From contig JAFQUG010000119.1 of the NCBI GenBank assembly GCA_017408625.1, forward strand, positions 1 through 8,576: a stretch of DNA of 8,576 nucleotides, in the 5' to 3' direction. This document shows, one piece after another, positions 1 to 7,224 of this stretch (position 1 is its first letter; each line of letters begins with the position of its first letter). Both the position numbers and the translations under genes were made by a program. Origin of the DNA: Clostridia bacterium (lineage in GTDB: Bacteria; Bacillota_A; Clostridia; Oscillospirales; CAG-272). Under the pieces are notes generated by a model. The model saw only the letters and a list, made by a program, of their open reading frames with translations, ran no database searches and was not told the origin of the DNA.

Positions 1-62
1 ACTATCCGCTCGGCGTTTATCGCGACCGCGATGCCGAGAGCAAGGAGGATACAAAGGCATGA
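1..62 (+). CDS. 2-oxoacid:ferredoxin oxidoreductase, probable beta (TPP) subunit, C-terminal end only
   Basis: An open frame (codons starting at base 3) runs in from the left edge and encodes YPLGVYRDRDAESKEDTKA before a TGA at 60-62. The stop overlaps the next gene's ATG as ATGA, the usual arrangement of translationally coupled subunits. A (F/Y)PLG(V/I)-(F/Y)R stretch near the C-terminus followed by a charged tail is typical of the thiamine-diphosphate-binding beta subunit of 2-oxoglutarate/2-ketoisovalerate ferredoxin oxidoreductases, and beta-then-gamma is a common gene order in that family. Only 19 residues are visible, so the assignment rests mainly on position. The alpha subunit and any ferredoxin subunit would lie further left, outside the window. 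Confidence 0.6.
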   Translation, partial: YPLGVYRDRDAESKEDTKA

Positions 63-598
63 AAACTTTACAGATGTTGATTGCAGGCTTTGGAGGCCAG
101 GGTGTTTTGTTCCTTGGCAAGATCGTAGCGTATCAGGGTCTGATCGCAGATAAGCAGGTCAGCTGGCTGCCCTCCTACGGTCCCGAAATGCGCGGCGGTA
201 CGGCAAACTGCTCCATTATCATCAGCGACACCCCCGTCGGCTCTCCCATCGTGGCCAATCCCGACTGCCTGGTCGCCATGAACCTTCCCTCCCTTGATAA
301 ATACGAGAACGCAGTTGTTCCCGGCGGCAAGATCTTTTTGGACAGCACGCTGATCACGCGCAAGATCGAACGAAACGACGTGGACGCATTCTACGTGCCC
401 GCAACGCAGATCGCCAACGACATGGGCATTCCCACGCTGGCAAATATGATCATTCTCGGCAAGGTGCTCCGTGAGTGCCCCGAGATCGGTATGGACTACC
501 TCGAGGCCGCTATGGGCAAGGTGGTCAGTGCCAAGAGAGCCAACCTGATCGAGCAGAATCTGAACGCCATCAAGCTGGGCTACGATTACAACGCATAA
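59..598 (+). CDS. 2-oxoacid:ferredoxin oxidoreductase, gamma subunit (KorC/VorC type)
   Basis: This 179-residue protein is a complete pyruvate/ketoacid oxidoreductase gamma domain. It has the N-terminal glycine-rich GFGGQG at residues 10-15, SYGPEMRGGTA at 39-49, a VPATQIANDMG segment around 113-123 and LANMIILGK around 127-135, all in the family order and at usual length. The gamma subunit is part of the cytoplasmic complex that interconverts a 2-oxoacid plus CoA with acyl-CoA, CO2 and reduced ferredoxin. The start is set by AAGGAGG at 42-48 and by the ATGA overlap with the preceding subunit. Substrate (2-oxoglutarate, branched-chain or aryl 2-oxoacid) cannot be read from this subunit. The aminotransferase 12 bases downstream favours a branched-chain 2-oxoacid, which is an inference. 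IorB of indolepyruvate oxidoreductase is a homologous alternative. Confidence 0.9.
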   Translation: MKTLQMLIAGFGGQGVLFLGKIVAYQGLIADKQVSWLPSYGPEMRGGTANCSIIISDTPVGSPIVANPDCLVAMNLPSLDKYENAVVPGGKIFLDSTLITRKIERNDVDAFYVPATQIANDMGIPTLANMIILGKVLRECPEIGMDYLEAAMGKVVSAKRANLIEQNLNAIKLGYDYNA

Positions 599-610
599 GG
601 AGTTTTTATC

Positions 611-1678
611 ATGTTGGATATTAAGATCATTGAAAACGACAAGACCTGGGAGCTGCCCGAGGAGAGCAAGCTGGGCTTTGGCCGCTATTTTACCAATCAC
701 ATGTTTATCATGGACTACAATAAGCAAGAAGGCTGGCACGATGCAAGAATCGTTCCCTTCGGCAACATTTCCTTGCATCCCGCATCCACCGTGCTGCATT
801 ACGGCGCGGAAATCTTTGAGGGACTGAAGGCTTACCGCCGCCTGTCCGACGGTAAGGTGCAGATGTTCAGACCTCTTGAAAACATTCGCCGCATGAACGT
901 TTCCGCAGAAAGACTCTGCCTGCCCGCCATTCCCGAGGAGGATGCGCTGCAGTGCTACACCGAGTTTGTCCGCCACGAGCAGGCATGGGTCCCCCATACC
1001 GAGGGCACCTCGCTCTATATCCGTCCCTTCCTGTTCGGTAACGACCCCTATCTTGGCGTACACGGTGTCAATGAGGCAGTCTTTATGATCATCGCCTCTC
1101 CCAGCGGCTCTTACTATAAGGAGGGTATCAACCCCGTCAAGATCATGATCGAATCCGAGGACGTGCGCGCCGTCAAGGGCGGTACGGGACATATCAAGTG
1201 CGGCGGCAACTATGCAGCCAGCACAAGAGCGGGCGACAAGGCCGAAAAGCAGGGATATTCTCAGGTACTCTGGCTGGACGGCGTGGAGCGCAAGTACATC
1301 GAAGAGGTGGGCGCGATGAACGTCATGTTCAAGATCAACGGTGAGATCGTCACCCCCGCACTCTCCGGCTCTATTCTGCCCGGTATTACCAGAAAATCCT
1401 GCCTGGAGGTACTGCGCGATGCGGGCTATGCCGTATCCGAGCGACGCCTCTCGGTTGACGAGCTGATCGCAGCTGCCGAGAACGGCACGCTGGAGGAGGC
1501 TTGGGGTACGGGTACTGCCGCAGTCGTCTCTCCCATTGGTGAGCTTTGCTATGGCGGCGTTCGCTATCCCGTCAGCGGCGGCAAGATCGGCGCTGTGACC
1601 CAGTCCCTGTACGACACCATGACCGGTATTCAGTGGGGCAAAATTGCTGACAGCAAGGGCTGGACTTACGAAATCTGA
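611..1678 (+). CDS. ilvE: branched-chain-amino-acid aminotransferase, type II
   Basis: This 355-residue fold-type IV PLP aminotransferase interconverts leucine, isoleucine and valine with their 2-oxoacids using 2-oxoglutarate/glutamate. Visible landmarks are HYGAEIFEGLKAYR near residues 63-76, RPLENIRRMN near 87-96, and the Schiff-base lysine K196 in GHIKCGGNYAAS. EEVGAMNVMF at 231-240, SGSILPGITR at 252-261 and the phosphate-binding GTGTAAVVSPIG at 299-310 follow. The length and K-x-GGNYA context match the eukaryote-like class II BCATs rather than the shorter E. coli IlvE. AAGGAG at 597-602 overlaps the gamma-subunit stop codon, so the two genes are tightly coupled. In context it is the step between 2-oxoacid and amino acid next to an oxidoreductase that makes or uses the same 2-oxoacids. 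The exact preferred amino acid is not determinable here. Confidence 0.93.
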   Translation: MLDIKIIENDKTWELPEESKLGFGRYFTNHMFIMDYNKQEGWHDARIVPFGNISLHPASTVLHYGAEIFEGLKAYRRLSDGKVQMFRPLENIRRMNVSAERLCLPAIPEEDALQCYTEFVRHEQAWVPHTEGTSLYIRPFLFGNDPYLGVHGVNEAVFMIIASPSGSYYKEGINPVKIMIESEDVRAVKGGTGHIKCGGNYAASTRAGDKAEKQGYSQVLWLDGVERKYIEEVGAMNVMFKINGEIVTPALSGSILPGITRKSCLEVLRDAGYAVSERRLSVDELIAAAENGTLEEAWGTGTAAVVSPIGELCYGGVRYPVSGGKIGAVTQSLYDTMTGIQWGKIADSKGWTYEI

Positions 1679-1696
1679 TAACTTGGAGAAACCATC

Positions 1697-3100
1697 ATGC
1701 GCACTCTCATCATCAACGATATTACTCTTTGCACCAAGGCAGCAGCAGACGCGCTCTCCTTCCGCGAAAAGGTCCAGGCGGCAAGATTGCTTGGCAAAAT
1801 GCACGTTTCGCAGATCACGCTGCCCCGGATGAAAAGCCATAAGGCAGACGCGCTGCTTGCCCGCACCGTTGCTTCGGTTCTGACCGACTCGGTGCTGTGC
1901 GCCCACATCGCACCGGACGGCTCGGATGCGGAAGAGGTCTTTGCCTCGATCAGCTCTGCCAAGAACAAAAAGCTCGCCATGGCTCTGCCCATGTCGCAAG
2001 CACAGCTGGAGTTTTTCTATCACCTCAAGCCTGCAGGCGCGCTTGACACGGTCAAGAACGGCATCGCAGCCGCACGCGCGCTTTGCCCCGACGTGGAATT
2101 TGTGGCTGAGGATGCCTTGCGCAGTGATTACTCGATTCTGACCTCTTGCGTAGCAGCTGCCATTGAGGCGGGTGCTACTACCGTGACGCTGTGCGATCCC
2201 GAGGGATATGCACTGCCCGGCGAGATGATCGCATTTATCAACAAGCTCAAGGCCGACGTTCCCGCACTGGAAAACGTGACGCTCGGACTGCATTGCTCGG
2301 ACACCTGCGCACTCGCACTTGCTACCGTACTGGAATCCTTGCAGACAGGCATTTCGCAGATCTCGGTTTGCAGCCACGGAGCTGAAGCCCCCAACACTGC
2401 CGCCATGCTGGCCATTCTCTCTCAGAGAAGCGAGCAGATGGGCGTGACTACCTCGGTGCTCTACACCGAGGCCAAGAGCTGCGCCAAGGGCACGGCTGCA
2501 CTGTTTGACAAAAAGGCAGGCAACAAATCCATGCCCACTGTGCAGAGCGAGGGCGAGGGTATCAAGCTGGACGCGCAGACAGATAAGTACACCGTGCTTG
2601 CCGAGGTTGCAAAGCTCGGTTATTCCCTCTCCGCAGAGGATTCCAATCGCGTGTATGAGGAATGCAAGAGAATCGCGAAAAGCAAGGTCATCGGCACGCG
2701 CGAGCTGGACACCATTGTAGCAGCAGTTGCCATGCAGGTGCCCTCTACCTATAAGCTGGTCTCCTACGTCACCAATAGCGGCAATACCTTCCAGTCCTCC
2801 GCGCACATCACGGTGGACAAGGGCGGTAAGACACTGCAGGCCATCTCGCTTGGCGATGGCCCGATCGACGCAGCCTTCAGGGCATTGGAGCAGATCGTGG
2901 GACACCACTACGAGCTGGACGACTTCCAGATCCACGCCGTGACCGAAGGCCGCGAGGCAGTGGGCTCGGCGCTGGTCAAGCTGCGCTCGGGCGACGCTTT
3001 GCACGCAGGCCAGGGTGTTTCCACCGATATCATCGGTGCATCCATCCTTGCTTACCTTGATGCGCTCAACAAGATCGTTTACGAGGAGGGCCGCGCGTGA
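1697..3100 (+). CDS. LeuA-like protein: degenerate 2-isopropylmalate synthase barrel plus intact LeuA regulatory domain (probable pseudoenzyme)
   Basis: This 467-residue protein has an HMGL/LeuA-like TIM barrel (about 1-270), a linker region and a C-terminal LeuA allosteric domain (about 350-460). Barrel homology is clear from VAEDALRSDYSIL (136-148), AAAIEAGATTVTLCDPEGYALP (153-174) and LGLHCSDT (197-203). The catalytic signature has gone: the family's N-terminal DTTLRDGEQ reads DITLCTKAA at 8-16, so the catalytic Arg becomes C12 and the metal-ligand Asp becomes T13. The HxH metal pair reads HCS, leaving H199 but giving S201, and the GERAGN segment reads AEAPNT near 229-234. The regulatory domain keeps SLGDGPIDAAF (384-394), FQIHAVTEGREA (410-421) and STDIIGASILAYLDALN (442-458). 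True LeuA activity is therefore unlikely; a regulatory, leucine-sensing or scaffolding role is an inference. GGAG at 1685-1688 sets the start, 18 bases after ilvE. A divergent enzyme with new chemistry is the alternative. Confidence 0.85.
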   Translation: MRTLIINDITLCTKAAADALSFREKVQAARLLGKMHVSQITLPRMKSHKADALLARTVASVLTDSVLCAHIAPDGSDAEEVFASISSAKNKKLAMALPMSQAQLEFFYHLKPAGALDTVKNGIAAARALCPDVEFVAEDALRSDYSILTSCVAAAIEAGATTVTLCDPEGYALPGEMIAFINKLKADVPALENVTLGLHCSDTCALALATVLESLQTGISQISVCSHGAEAPNTAAMLAILSQRSEQMGVTTSVLYTEAKSCAKGTAALFDKKAGNKSMPTVQSEGEGIKLDAQTDKYTVLAEVAKLGYSLSAEDSNRVYEECKRIAKSKVIGTRELDTIVAAVAMQVPSTYKLVSYVTNSGNTFQSSAHITVDKGGKTLQAISLGDGPIDAAFRALEQIVGHHYELDDFQIHAVTEGREAVGSALVKLRSGDALHAGQGVSTDIIGASILAYLDALNKIVYEEGRA

Positions 3101-5595
3101 AGCTTTCGTTTTCCAACCGTAAATGGACGTCCTGCTCCTACGCCGATCTGCTCGCGCTGTGCGATGCGACGGGCATGCAGGGTCTGGAGCTTTACGACGT
3201 AGCCGACACGCTCGGCGCACCCAGTCAGCCCTTTGACGTTGCCAATGCGCGCTTTACTACGCACACGCTGATCGACAACCATATCACCCCCGTTTGCTTT
3301 GATACCTCCGCAGATCTTTCCGATCCCGACGGAGACTGCGCGAGCGTTCTGCGCTCCTATATCGATCTGGCGGCCGTGTTCCGCGTACCCTATGTGCGCG
3401 TGCACACCCGTACAGACGAGACTGACTGCTTCCAAACAGTCTGCAAAAATCTCGAGCCTCTGCTCCCCTATGCAGAGCAGGCAGGCGTGACGCTGCTCTT
3501 GGAGACCGCGGGCTGCTTTGCGCATACCGACAAGCTGCGCGAGATCCTCAACCTCTTTGCAAGCGACAGCCTGGGCGCACTCTGGGATATGTACAACACC
3601 TGTATTCTGGCAAAGGAATCACCCGAGACCACCATTACCAATCTGGGCGCGTACGTCAAGCACGTGCACGTCCGTGACGCCAAGGATGGCGAATACTGCT
3701 TTATGGGCGAGGGCGACCTTCCCATGGAGGATCTGGTTCGCGCGCTCTCCTCGGTCAATTACGACGGATTTGTCTCGCTTGAGTGGGATCCCGACTGGAT
3801 TCCCGACCTTGCCGATCCCGAGATCATTCTGACCCAGTTCTCCACCTACATGGAGCGTTTTGCCAACACCGCGCGCGCACAGGATCACCTGTACGACAAT
3901 AAGGCACACACCGGCAAGTACGTCTGGAAAAAGGACACCCTGATCGACATGACCTTCTCGCAGGTGCTGGATCGTATGGTAGAGCTGTTCCCCGACCAGT
4001 ACGCCTTCAAGTACACGACGCTCAACTATACCCGCACCTACGCACAGTTCCGCCGTGACGTGGACAAGTGCGCGCGTGCACTGCTTTCCCTGGGCGTTCG
4101 TCCCGGTGCAAAGGTTGCAGTCTGGGCGACCAACATTCCCGAATGGTACATCGCCTTCTGGGCGGTCACCAAGATCGGAGGCGTGCTTGTTACCGTAAAC
4201 ACCGCGTATAAGATCCACGAGGCGGAGTACCTGCTGCGCCAGTCGGATACGCACACGCTGATCATGATCGACGGATACAGAGACTCCAACTACCGCCAGA
4301 TCATCCGCGAGCTTTGCCCCGAGCTGGCAGAAACCCCCGCAGGCAAACCCCTGCACTGCAAGCGTTTGCCCTTCCTTCGCCGCGTGATCACCTGCGGCTT
4401 TGAGGAGCCGGGCGCGCTGACATGGGAAGAGGCTCTGACCTATTCCAAGAATACTCCGCGCGAGGAGCTGACCCGCATAGCGGCCACGGTTTCTCCGCAC
4501 GACGTATGCAACATGCAATACACCTCCGGCACGACCGGATTTCCCAAGGGCGTTATGCTGACGCACTACAACATCGTCAACAACGGCAAATGCATTGGCG
4601 ACCGCATGGATCTTTCCACCGCGGACCGCATGATGATCCAGGTGCCCATGTTCCATTGCTTTGGCATGGTGCTCTCCATGACTGCCTCCATGACGCACGG
4701 CGTTTCGATCTACCCCCTGCCCTATTTCTCTCCGCGTCCTGCGCTGGCTTGCATCCATCAGGAGCGCATTACCGCATTCCACGGCGTGCCCACCATGTTT
4801 ATCGCACTCTTGGAGCACCCCGATTTTGCCAAGACCGATTTCTCGCACATGCGTACCGGTATCATGGCAGGCAGCCCCTGCCCCATCTCTGTCATGCGTG
4901 ACGTGGTGGATAAGATGCACATGAGCGAGATCACCATCGTGTACGGTCAGACCGAGGCCTCTCCCGGCTGTACCATGTCCTCGACCGACGACCCGCTGGA
5001 GGTCCGCGTGGGCACGGTTGGCCGTGCGCTTCCCGAGATCGAATGCAAGGTGGTTGATCCCGAGACCGGAGAAGAGATGCCCGTCGGACAGAACGGCGAG
5101 TTCGTTGCCCGCGGCTATAACATTATGAAGGGCTATTACAAAATGCCCCGCGCGACCGCTGCCGCAATCGATAAGGACGGCTGGCTGCATACGGGTGACC
5201 TTGCAGCCATGACCGAGGACGGAAACTTCCGTATCACGGGCCGACTCAAGGACATGATCATCCGCGGCGGTGAGAACATTTACCCTAAGGAGATCGAGGA
5301 ATTCATCTATACCCATCCCAAGGTTAAGGACGTACAGGTCATCGGCGTGCCCGACGAGCAGTACGGCGAGGAAATCATGGCTTGCATCATCCTCAAGGAG
5401 GGCGAGAGTATGACCGAAAAGGAAATGAAGGGATATATCCTGGATCACATGGCACGCCATAAGGTACCCAAGTATATCGACTTCGTGGACTCCTTCCCCA
5501 TGAACGCGGCGGGTAAGATCCTCAAGTACAAAATGCGCGAGGACGCTGTCAAAAAGCTTGGATTGCAAAAAGCAGACAGCATTGTGACCGCATAA
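3097..5595 (+). CDS. fusion protein: sugar-phosphate isomerase/epimerase-like TIM barrel + AMP-forming acyl-CoA synthetase
   Basis: One 832-residue reading frame carries two enzymes. Residues 1-255 are a complete xylose-isomerase-like TIM barrel (AP endonuclease 2 family fold) with candidate metal ligands E136 (LLLETAG), D164 (LWDMYNT), H189/H191 (KHVHVRD) and E229 (VSLEWDP), plus the usual GEGDLP turn at 204-209. After a linker (about 256-285), residues 286-832 form an acyl-CoA synthetase of FadD/medium-chain type: YTSGTTGFPKG at 475-485, YGQTE at 616-620, TGD at 699-701, GRLKDMIIRGGENIYP at 715-730, and the C-terminal catalytic lysine K807 in NAAGK. The second half should activate a carboxylic acid to acyl-CoA through an acyl-AMP; the isomerase substrate is unknown. 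The start is GTG, overlapping the previous stop as GTGA, with AGGAGGG at 3084-3090. It is the last gene of the operon. The neighbours suggest a branched short-chain acid as substrate, but nothing in the motifs proves that. Confidence 0.9.
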   Translation: MKLSFSNRKWTSCSYADLLALCDATGMQGLELYDVADTLGAPSQPFDVANARFTTHTLIDNHITPVCFDTSADLSDPDGDCASVLRSYIDLAAVFRVPYVRVHTRTDETDCFQTVCKNLEPLLPYAEQAGVTLLLETAGCFAHTDKLREILNLFASDSLGALWDMYNTCILAKESPETTITNLGAYVKHVHVRDAKDGEYCFMGEGDLPMEDLVRALSSVNYDGFVSLEWDPDWIPDLADPEIILTQFSTYMERFANTARAQDHLYDNKAHTGKYVWKKDTLIDMTFSQVLDRMVELFPDQYAFKYTTLNYTRTYAQFRRDVDKCARALLSLGVRPGAKVAVWATNIPEWYIAFWAVTKIGGVLVTVNTAYKIHEAEYLLRQSDTHTLIMIDGYRDSNYRQIIRELCPELAETPAGKPLHCKRLPFLRRVITCGFEEPGALTWEEALTYSKNTPREELTRIAATVSPHDVCNMQYTSGTTGFPKGVMLTHYNIVNNGKCIGDRMDLSTADRMMIQVPMFHCFGMVLSMTASMTHGVSIYPLPYFSPRPALACIHQERITAFHGVPTMFIALLEHPDFAKTDFSHMRTGIMAGSPCPISVMRDVVDKMHMSEITIVYGQTEASPGCTMSSTDDPLEVRVGTVGRALPEIECKVVDPETGEEMPVGQNGEFVARGYNIMKGYYKMPRATAAAIDKDGWLHTGDLAAMTEDGNFRITGRLKDMIIRGGENIYPKEIEEFIYTHPKVKDVQVIGVPDEQYGEEIMACIILKEGESMTEKEMKGYILDHMARHKVPKYIDFVDSFPMNAAGKILKYKMREDAVKKLGLQKADSIVTA

Positions 5596-5616
5596 AGAAA
5601 AGAACCGAAGTCACAG

Positions 5617-5650
5617 GGCTGAGTCAAGAATGATTCAGCCTTTTGCTTTG
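5617..5650 (+). terminator. rho-independent terminator of the oxidoreductase/synthetase operon
   Basis: Bases 5617-5626 (GGCTGAGTCA) pair with 5631-5640 (TGATTCAGCC) as a 10-bp stem with one G.T pair and an AGAA loop, followed by TTTTGCTTT. It sits 21 bases after the stop of the fusion gene and ends the first transcription unit. Confidence 0.9.
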
Positions 5651-5711
5651 CCAAAAAATATCACTTGCCCGTCACAAACATGAAGGTTTTCTTAAATCAG
5701 CCAAAATTTGC

Positions 5712-5740
5712 TTGACGCGGGCGTGGGTGTGTGCTATAAT
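5712..5740 (+). promoter_or_regulatory. sigma-A type promoter with extended -10, for the CPBP/permuted-papain operon
   Basis: TTGACG (5712-5717) and TATAAT (5735-5740) are separated by exactly 17 bases, and TGC at 5732-5734 immediately precedes the hexamer, making an extended -10. A start near 5747 gives a leader of about 19 bases before the ATG at 5766. It lies just after the upstream operon's terminator, confirming an independent unit. No operator-like palindrome is evident around it. Confidence 0.88.
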
Positions 5741-5765
5741 AAGGCGCGGAATGGAGGGAGACATC

Positions 5766-6443
5766 ATGGACAAAACAAAGAAAAACGCAATCATCATCCT
5801 GATCCTGACGCTTGCGCTGTGTGTTTGCATGGGACTTGTGGACGCTGTCCTCTCCCCGCCTTACGCCGTCAAAAGTGCCATCAAGCTGGTGCTGTTCGGT
5901 GCCATTCCCATCATTTATCTCGTATGCACCAAATCGTTTGCGCCGCGTCAGCTGTTCTCGCTGCAAAAAAAGCATCTTGCGCTGATCCTTGGACTGGCCG
6001 TGGGCATCTTTTCCGTGATCATGGCGGCATTCTTTGCCCTGCGCGGCTTGATTGACTTTTCCTCGATCACCGATTCGGTAACGGCCGACGCGGGCGTGAC
6101 ACGCGAAAATTTTGTATTCGTTGCGCTGTATATCGCGCTGGTCAATTCCCTTTTGGAGGAATTCTTCTTCCGCGGCTTTTGCTTTTTCGGCATGCTGCCG
6201 CTGGGCATCCCCTTTGCATATATTGCAAGTGCCCTTCTGTTCTCGGCCTATCACATCGCATTCATGGATGGCTGGCTCTCCCCCGTCATCTTTGCGCTCG
6301 CCCTTCTGGGCATGGCCATAGGCGGCTGTATTTTCGCCTTTCTCAATCACAAGACCAAGAGTCTGTTGCCCTCCTGGCTTGTGCATATGGCAGCAAACCT
6401 GGCAACCAACCTCATCGGTATCATCATGTTCTACAGTATCTGA
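5766..6443 (+). CDS. CPBP family intramembrane glutamic metalloprotease (Abi/CAAX type)
   Basis: This 225-residue, strongly hydrophobic protein has about six or seven membrane segments (roughly 8-28, 36-54, 70-92, 115-130, 146-165, 171-195 and 203-222). The conserved family motifs are present: EEFFFRG at 131-137 (motif 1, EExxxR), FSAYH at 159-163 (motif 2, FxxxH) and H207 with N211 in the last segment. Such proteins cleave or process peptides within the membrane; in bacteria they are linked to bacteriocin self-immunity, peptide maturation or protein-tethering roles, and no specific substrate is evident here. I chose the ATG at 5766 because GGAGGGAG (5753-5760) sits 5 bases before it and because the promoter's -10 ends at 5740. 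The open frame extends upstream to 5643, but any start before 5740 would precede the transcript. The next gene follows after 18 bases. Confidence 0.9.
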   Translation: MDKTKKNAIIILILTLALCVCMGLVDAVLSPPYAVKSAIKLVLFGAIPIIYLVCTKSFAPRQLFSLQKKHLALILGLAVGIFSVIMAAFFALRGLIDFSSITDSVTADAGVTRENFVFVALYIALVNSLLEEFFFRGFCFFGMLPLGIPFAYIASALLFSAYHIAFMDGWLSPVIFALALLGMAIGGCIFAFLNHKTKSLLPSWLVHMAANLATNLIGIIMFYSI

Positions 6444-6461
6444 CAAAGGAGGTGGACGCTC

Positions 6462-7121
6462 ATGACCGATTCCCCCAAATACGTTTACGTCATTTTCTCT
6501 TCCACGCAATATATGATCGCCAAGTGTATCCGTGCCATGACCAACCACCGCTACAATCACGTATCCATCTCGCTGGACGGAAATCTGCAAACGCTCTATT
6601 CGTTTGCCCGCCGCTACGACGACACCCCTTTTTGCGGCGGCTTTGTGGTGGAAACGCCCGAGCGTTATCTGCGTCGCAATACGGCGGCTACCGTACAGAT
6701 CTGCGCCATTCCGGTCACAGACGAGGTATACGACACTATCCGCGCGCACCTGGACGGCTACGTTTCCAAGGAGCAGGAGTACGTATATAATTACATAGGC
6801 GCGCTTTCTTTTTTGTTCCGTCGCCACGTCGCGCTGGAAAAATGCCACACCTGCGTGGATTTTGCCACCGAGCTGATCGCCATGACCGACGCGGGCATTT
6901 CCGCCGACCGCTTTTATTCGATCCGAGGACTGGCGCGCAATCTGAACAAATACAAGATTTACGAGGGACATTTCTACGCCCCTCTAACGCTCTCGGATAT
7001 GCCTTCCTCTTATTTTACCAAGCATTCGAAAAAATTCAAGTTCAAGCAGACCGCGGCAAACGTGTCCCTTCTCATGAACCGCTATTGGGAAAGCCTTAAA
7101 TGGAAGCCGAGGCTGAAATAA
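6462..7121 (+). CDS. permuted papain-fold (NlpC/P60-superfamily-like) hypothetical protein
   Basis: This 219-residue cytosolic-looking protein has no signal peptide. The pattern YNHVSISLDG (31-40), then LYSFAR (45-50), then a CHTCVDFATELI segment (128-139) resembles a family of uncharacterised Firmicutes proteins. In these, a His near the N-terminus and a Cys before an F-x-x-E-L helix make up a circularly permuted papain-like active site. Here those residues would be H33 and C131. Members may be hydrolases of amide, peptide or acyl bonds, but the substrate is unknown. The C-terminus (about 185-219) is lysine/arginine-rich and basic (KHSKKFKFKQ, WKPRLK), perhaps for binding nucleic acid or acidic membranes. 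An almost perfect Shine-Dalgarno, AAAGGAGGTGG at 6445-6455, precedes the ATG, so it should be translated well. It shares a transcript with the CPBP protease 18 bases upstream, and a strong terminator follows. Confidence 0.7.
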   Translation: MTDSPKYVYVIFSSTQYMIAKCIRAMTNHRYNHVSISLDGNLQTLYSFARRYDDTPFCGGFVVETPERYLRRNTAATVQICAIPVTDEVYDTIRAHLDGYVSKEQEYVYNYIGALSFLFRRHVALEKCHTCVDFATELIAMTDAGISADRFYSIRGLARNLNKYKIYEGHFYAPLTLSDMPSSYFTKHSKKFKFKQTAANVSLLMNRYWESLKWKPRLK

Positions 7122-7163
7122 AAAGCACTTGCTCATGGGGATGACAAATTAGCGGAAAAATTG

Positions 7164-7205
7164 ACACGGGAGCTGTATCAAAAGCAGTTTCCGTGTTGGT
7201 TTTTC
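7164..7205 (+). terminator. rho-independent terminator after the permuted-papain gene
   Basis: Bases 7164-7175 (ACACGGGAGCTG) pair with 7185-7196 (CAGTTTCCGTGT) as an uninterrupted 12-bp stem with two G.T pairs and a 9-base loop, followed by TGGTTTTTCTC. It lies 42 bases after the stop codon. Confidence 0.88.
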
Positions 7206-7224
7206 TCATGTAAAAATCAACAAG

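Noticed and set aside
1697..3100. A plain leuA (2-isopropylmalate synthase) call
   Set aside because: The catalytic Arg, a metal-binding Asp and one His of the HxH pair are replaced, so the usual activity should not be asserted.
68..3220. A 1050-codon open frame on the minus strand opposite the oxidoreductase, ilvE and LeuA-like genes
   Set aside because: It spans several well-supported plus-strand genes and their junctions, has no recognisable domain and is rich in Cys/His/Arg/Leu as expected for a codon-bias shadow.
3619..5568. A 649-codon minus-strand open frame opposite the fusion gene
   Set aside because: It lies wholly within a gene with clear motifs in the other strand, and its product shows no family features.
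5643..5765. An N-terminal extension of the CPBP protease frame back to 5643
   Set aside because: The extension overlaps the previous terminator's T-tract and the promoter, and a strong ribosome binding site serves the ATG at 5766.
5697..6971. A 424-codon minus-strand open frame across the CPBP and permuted-papain genes
   Set aside because: It reads through a promoter and a gene junction of the real unit, and its composition is that of an antisense shadow.
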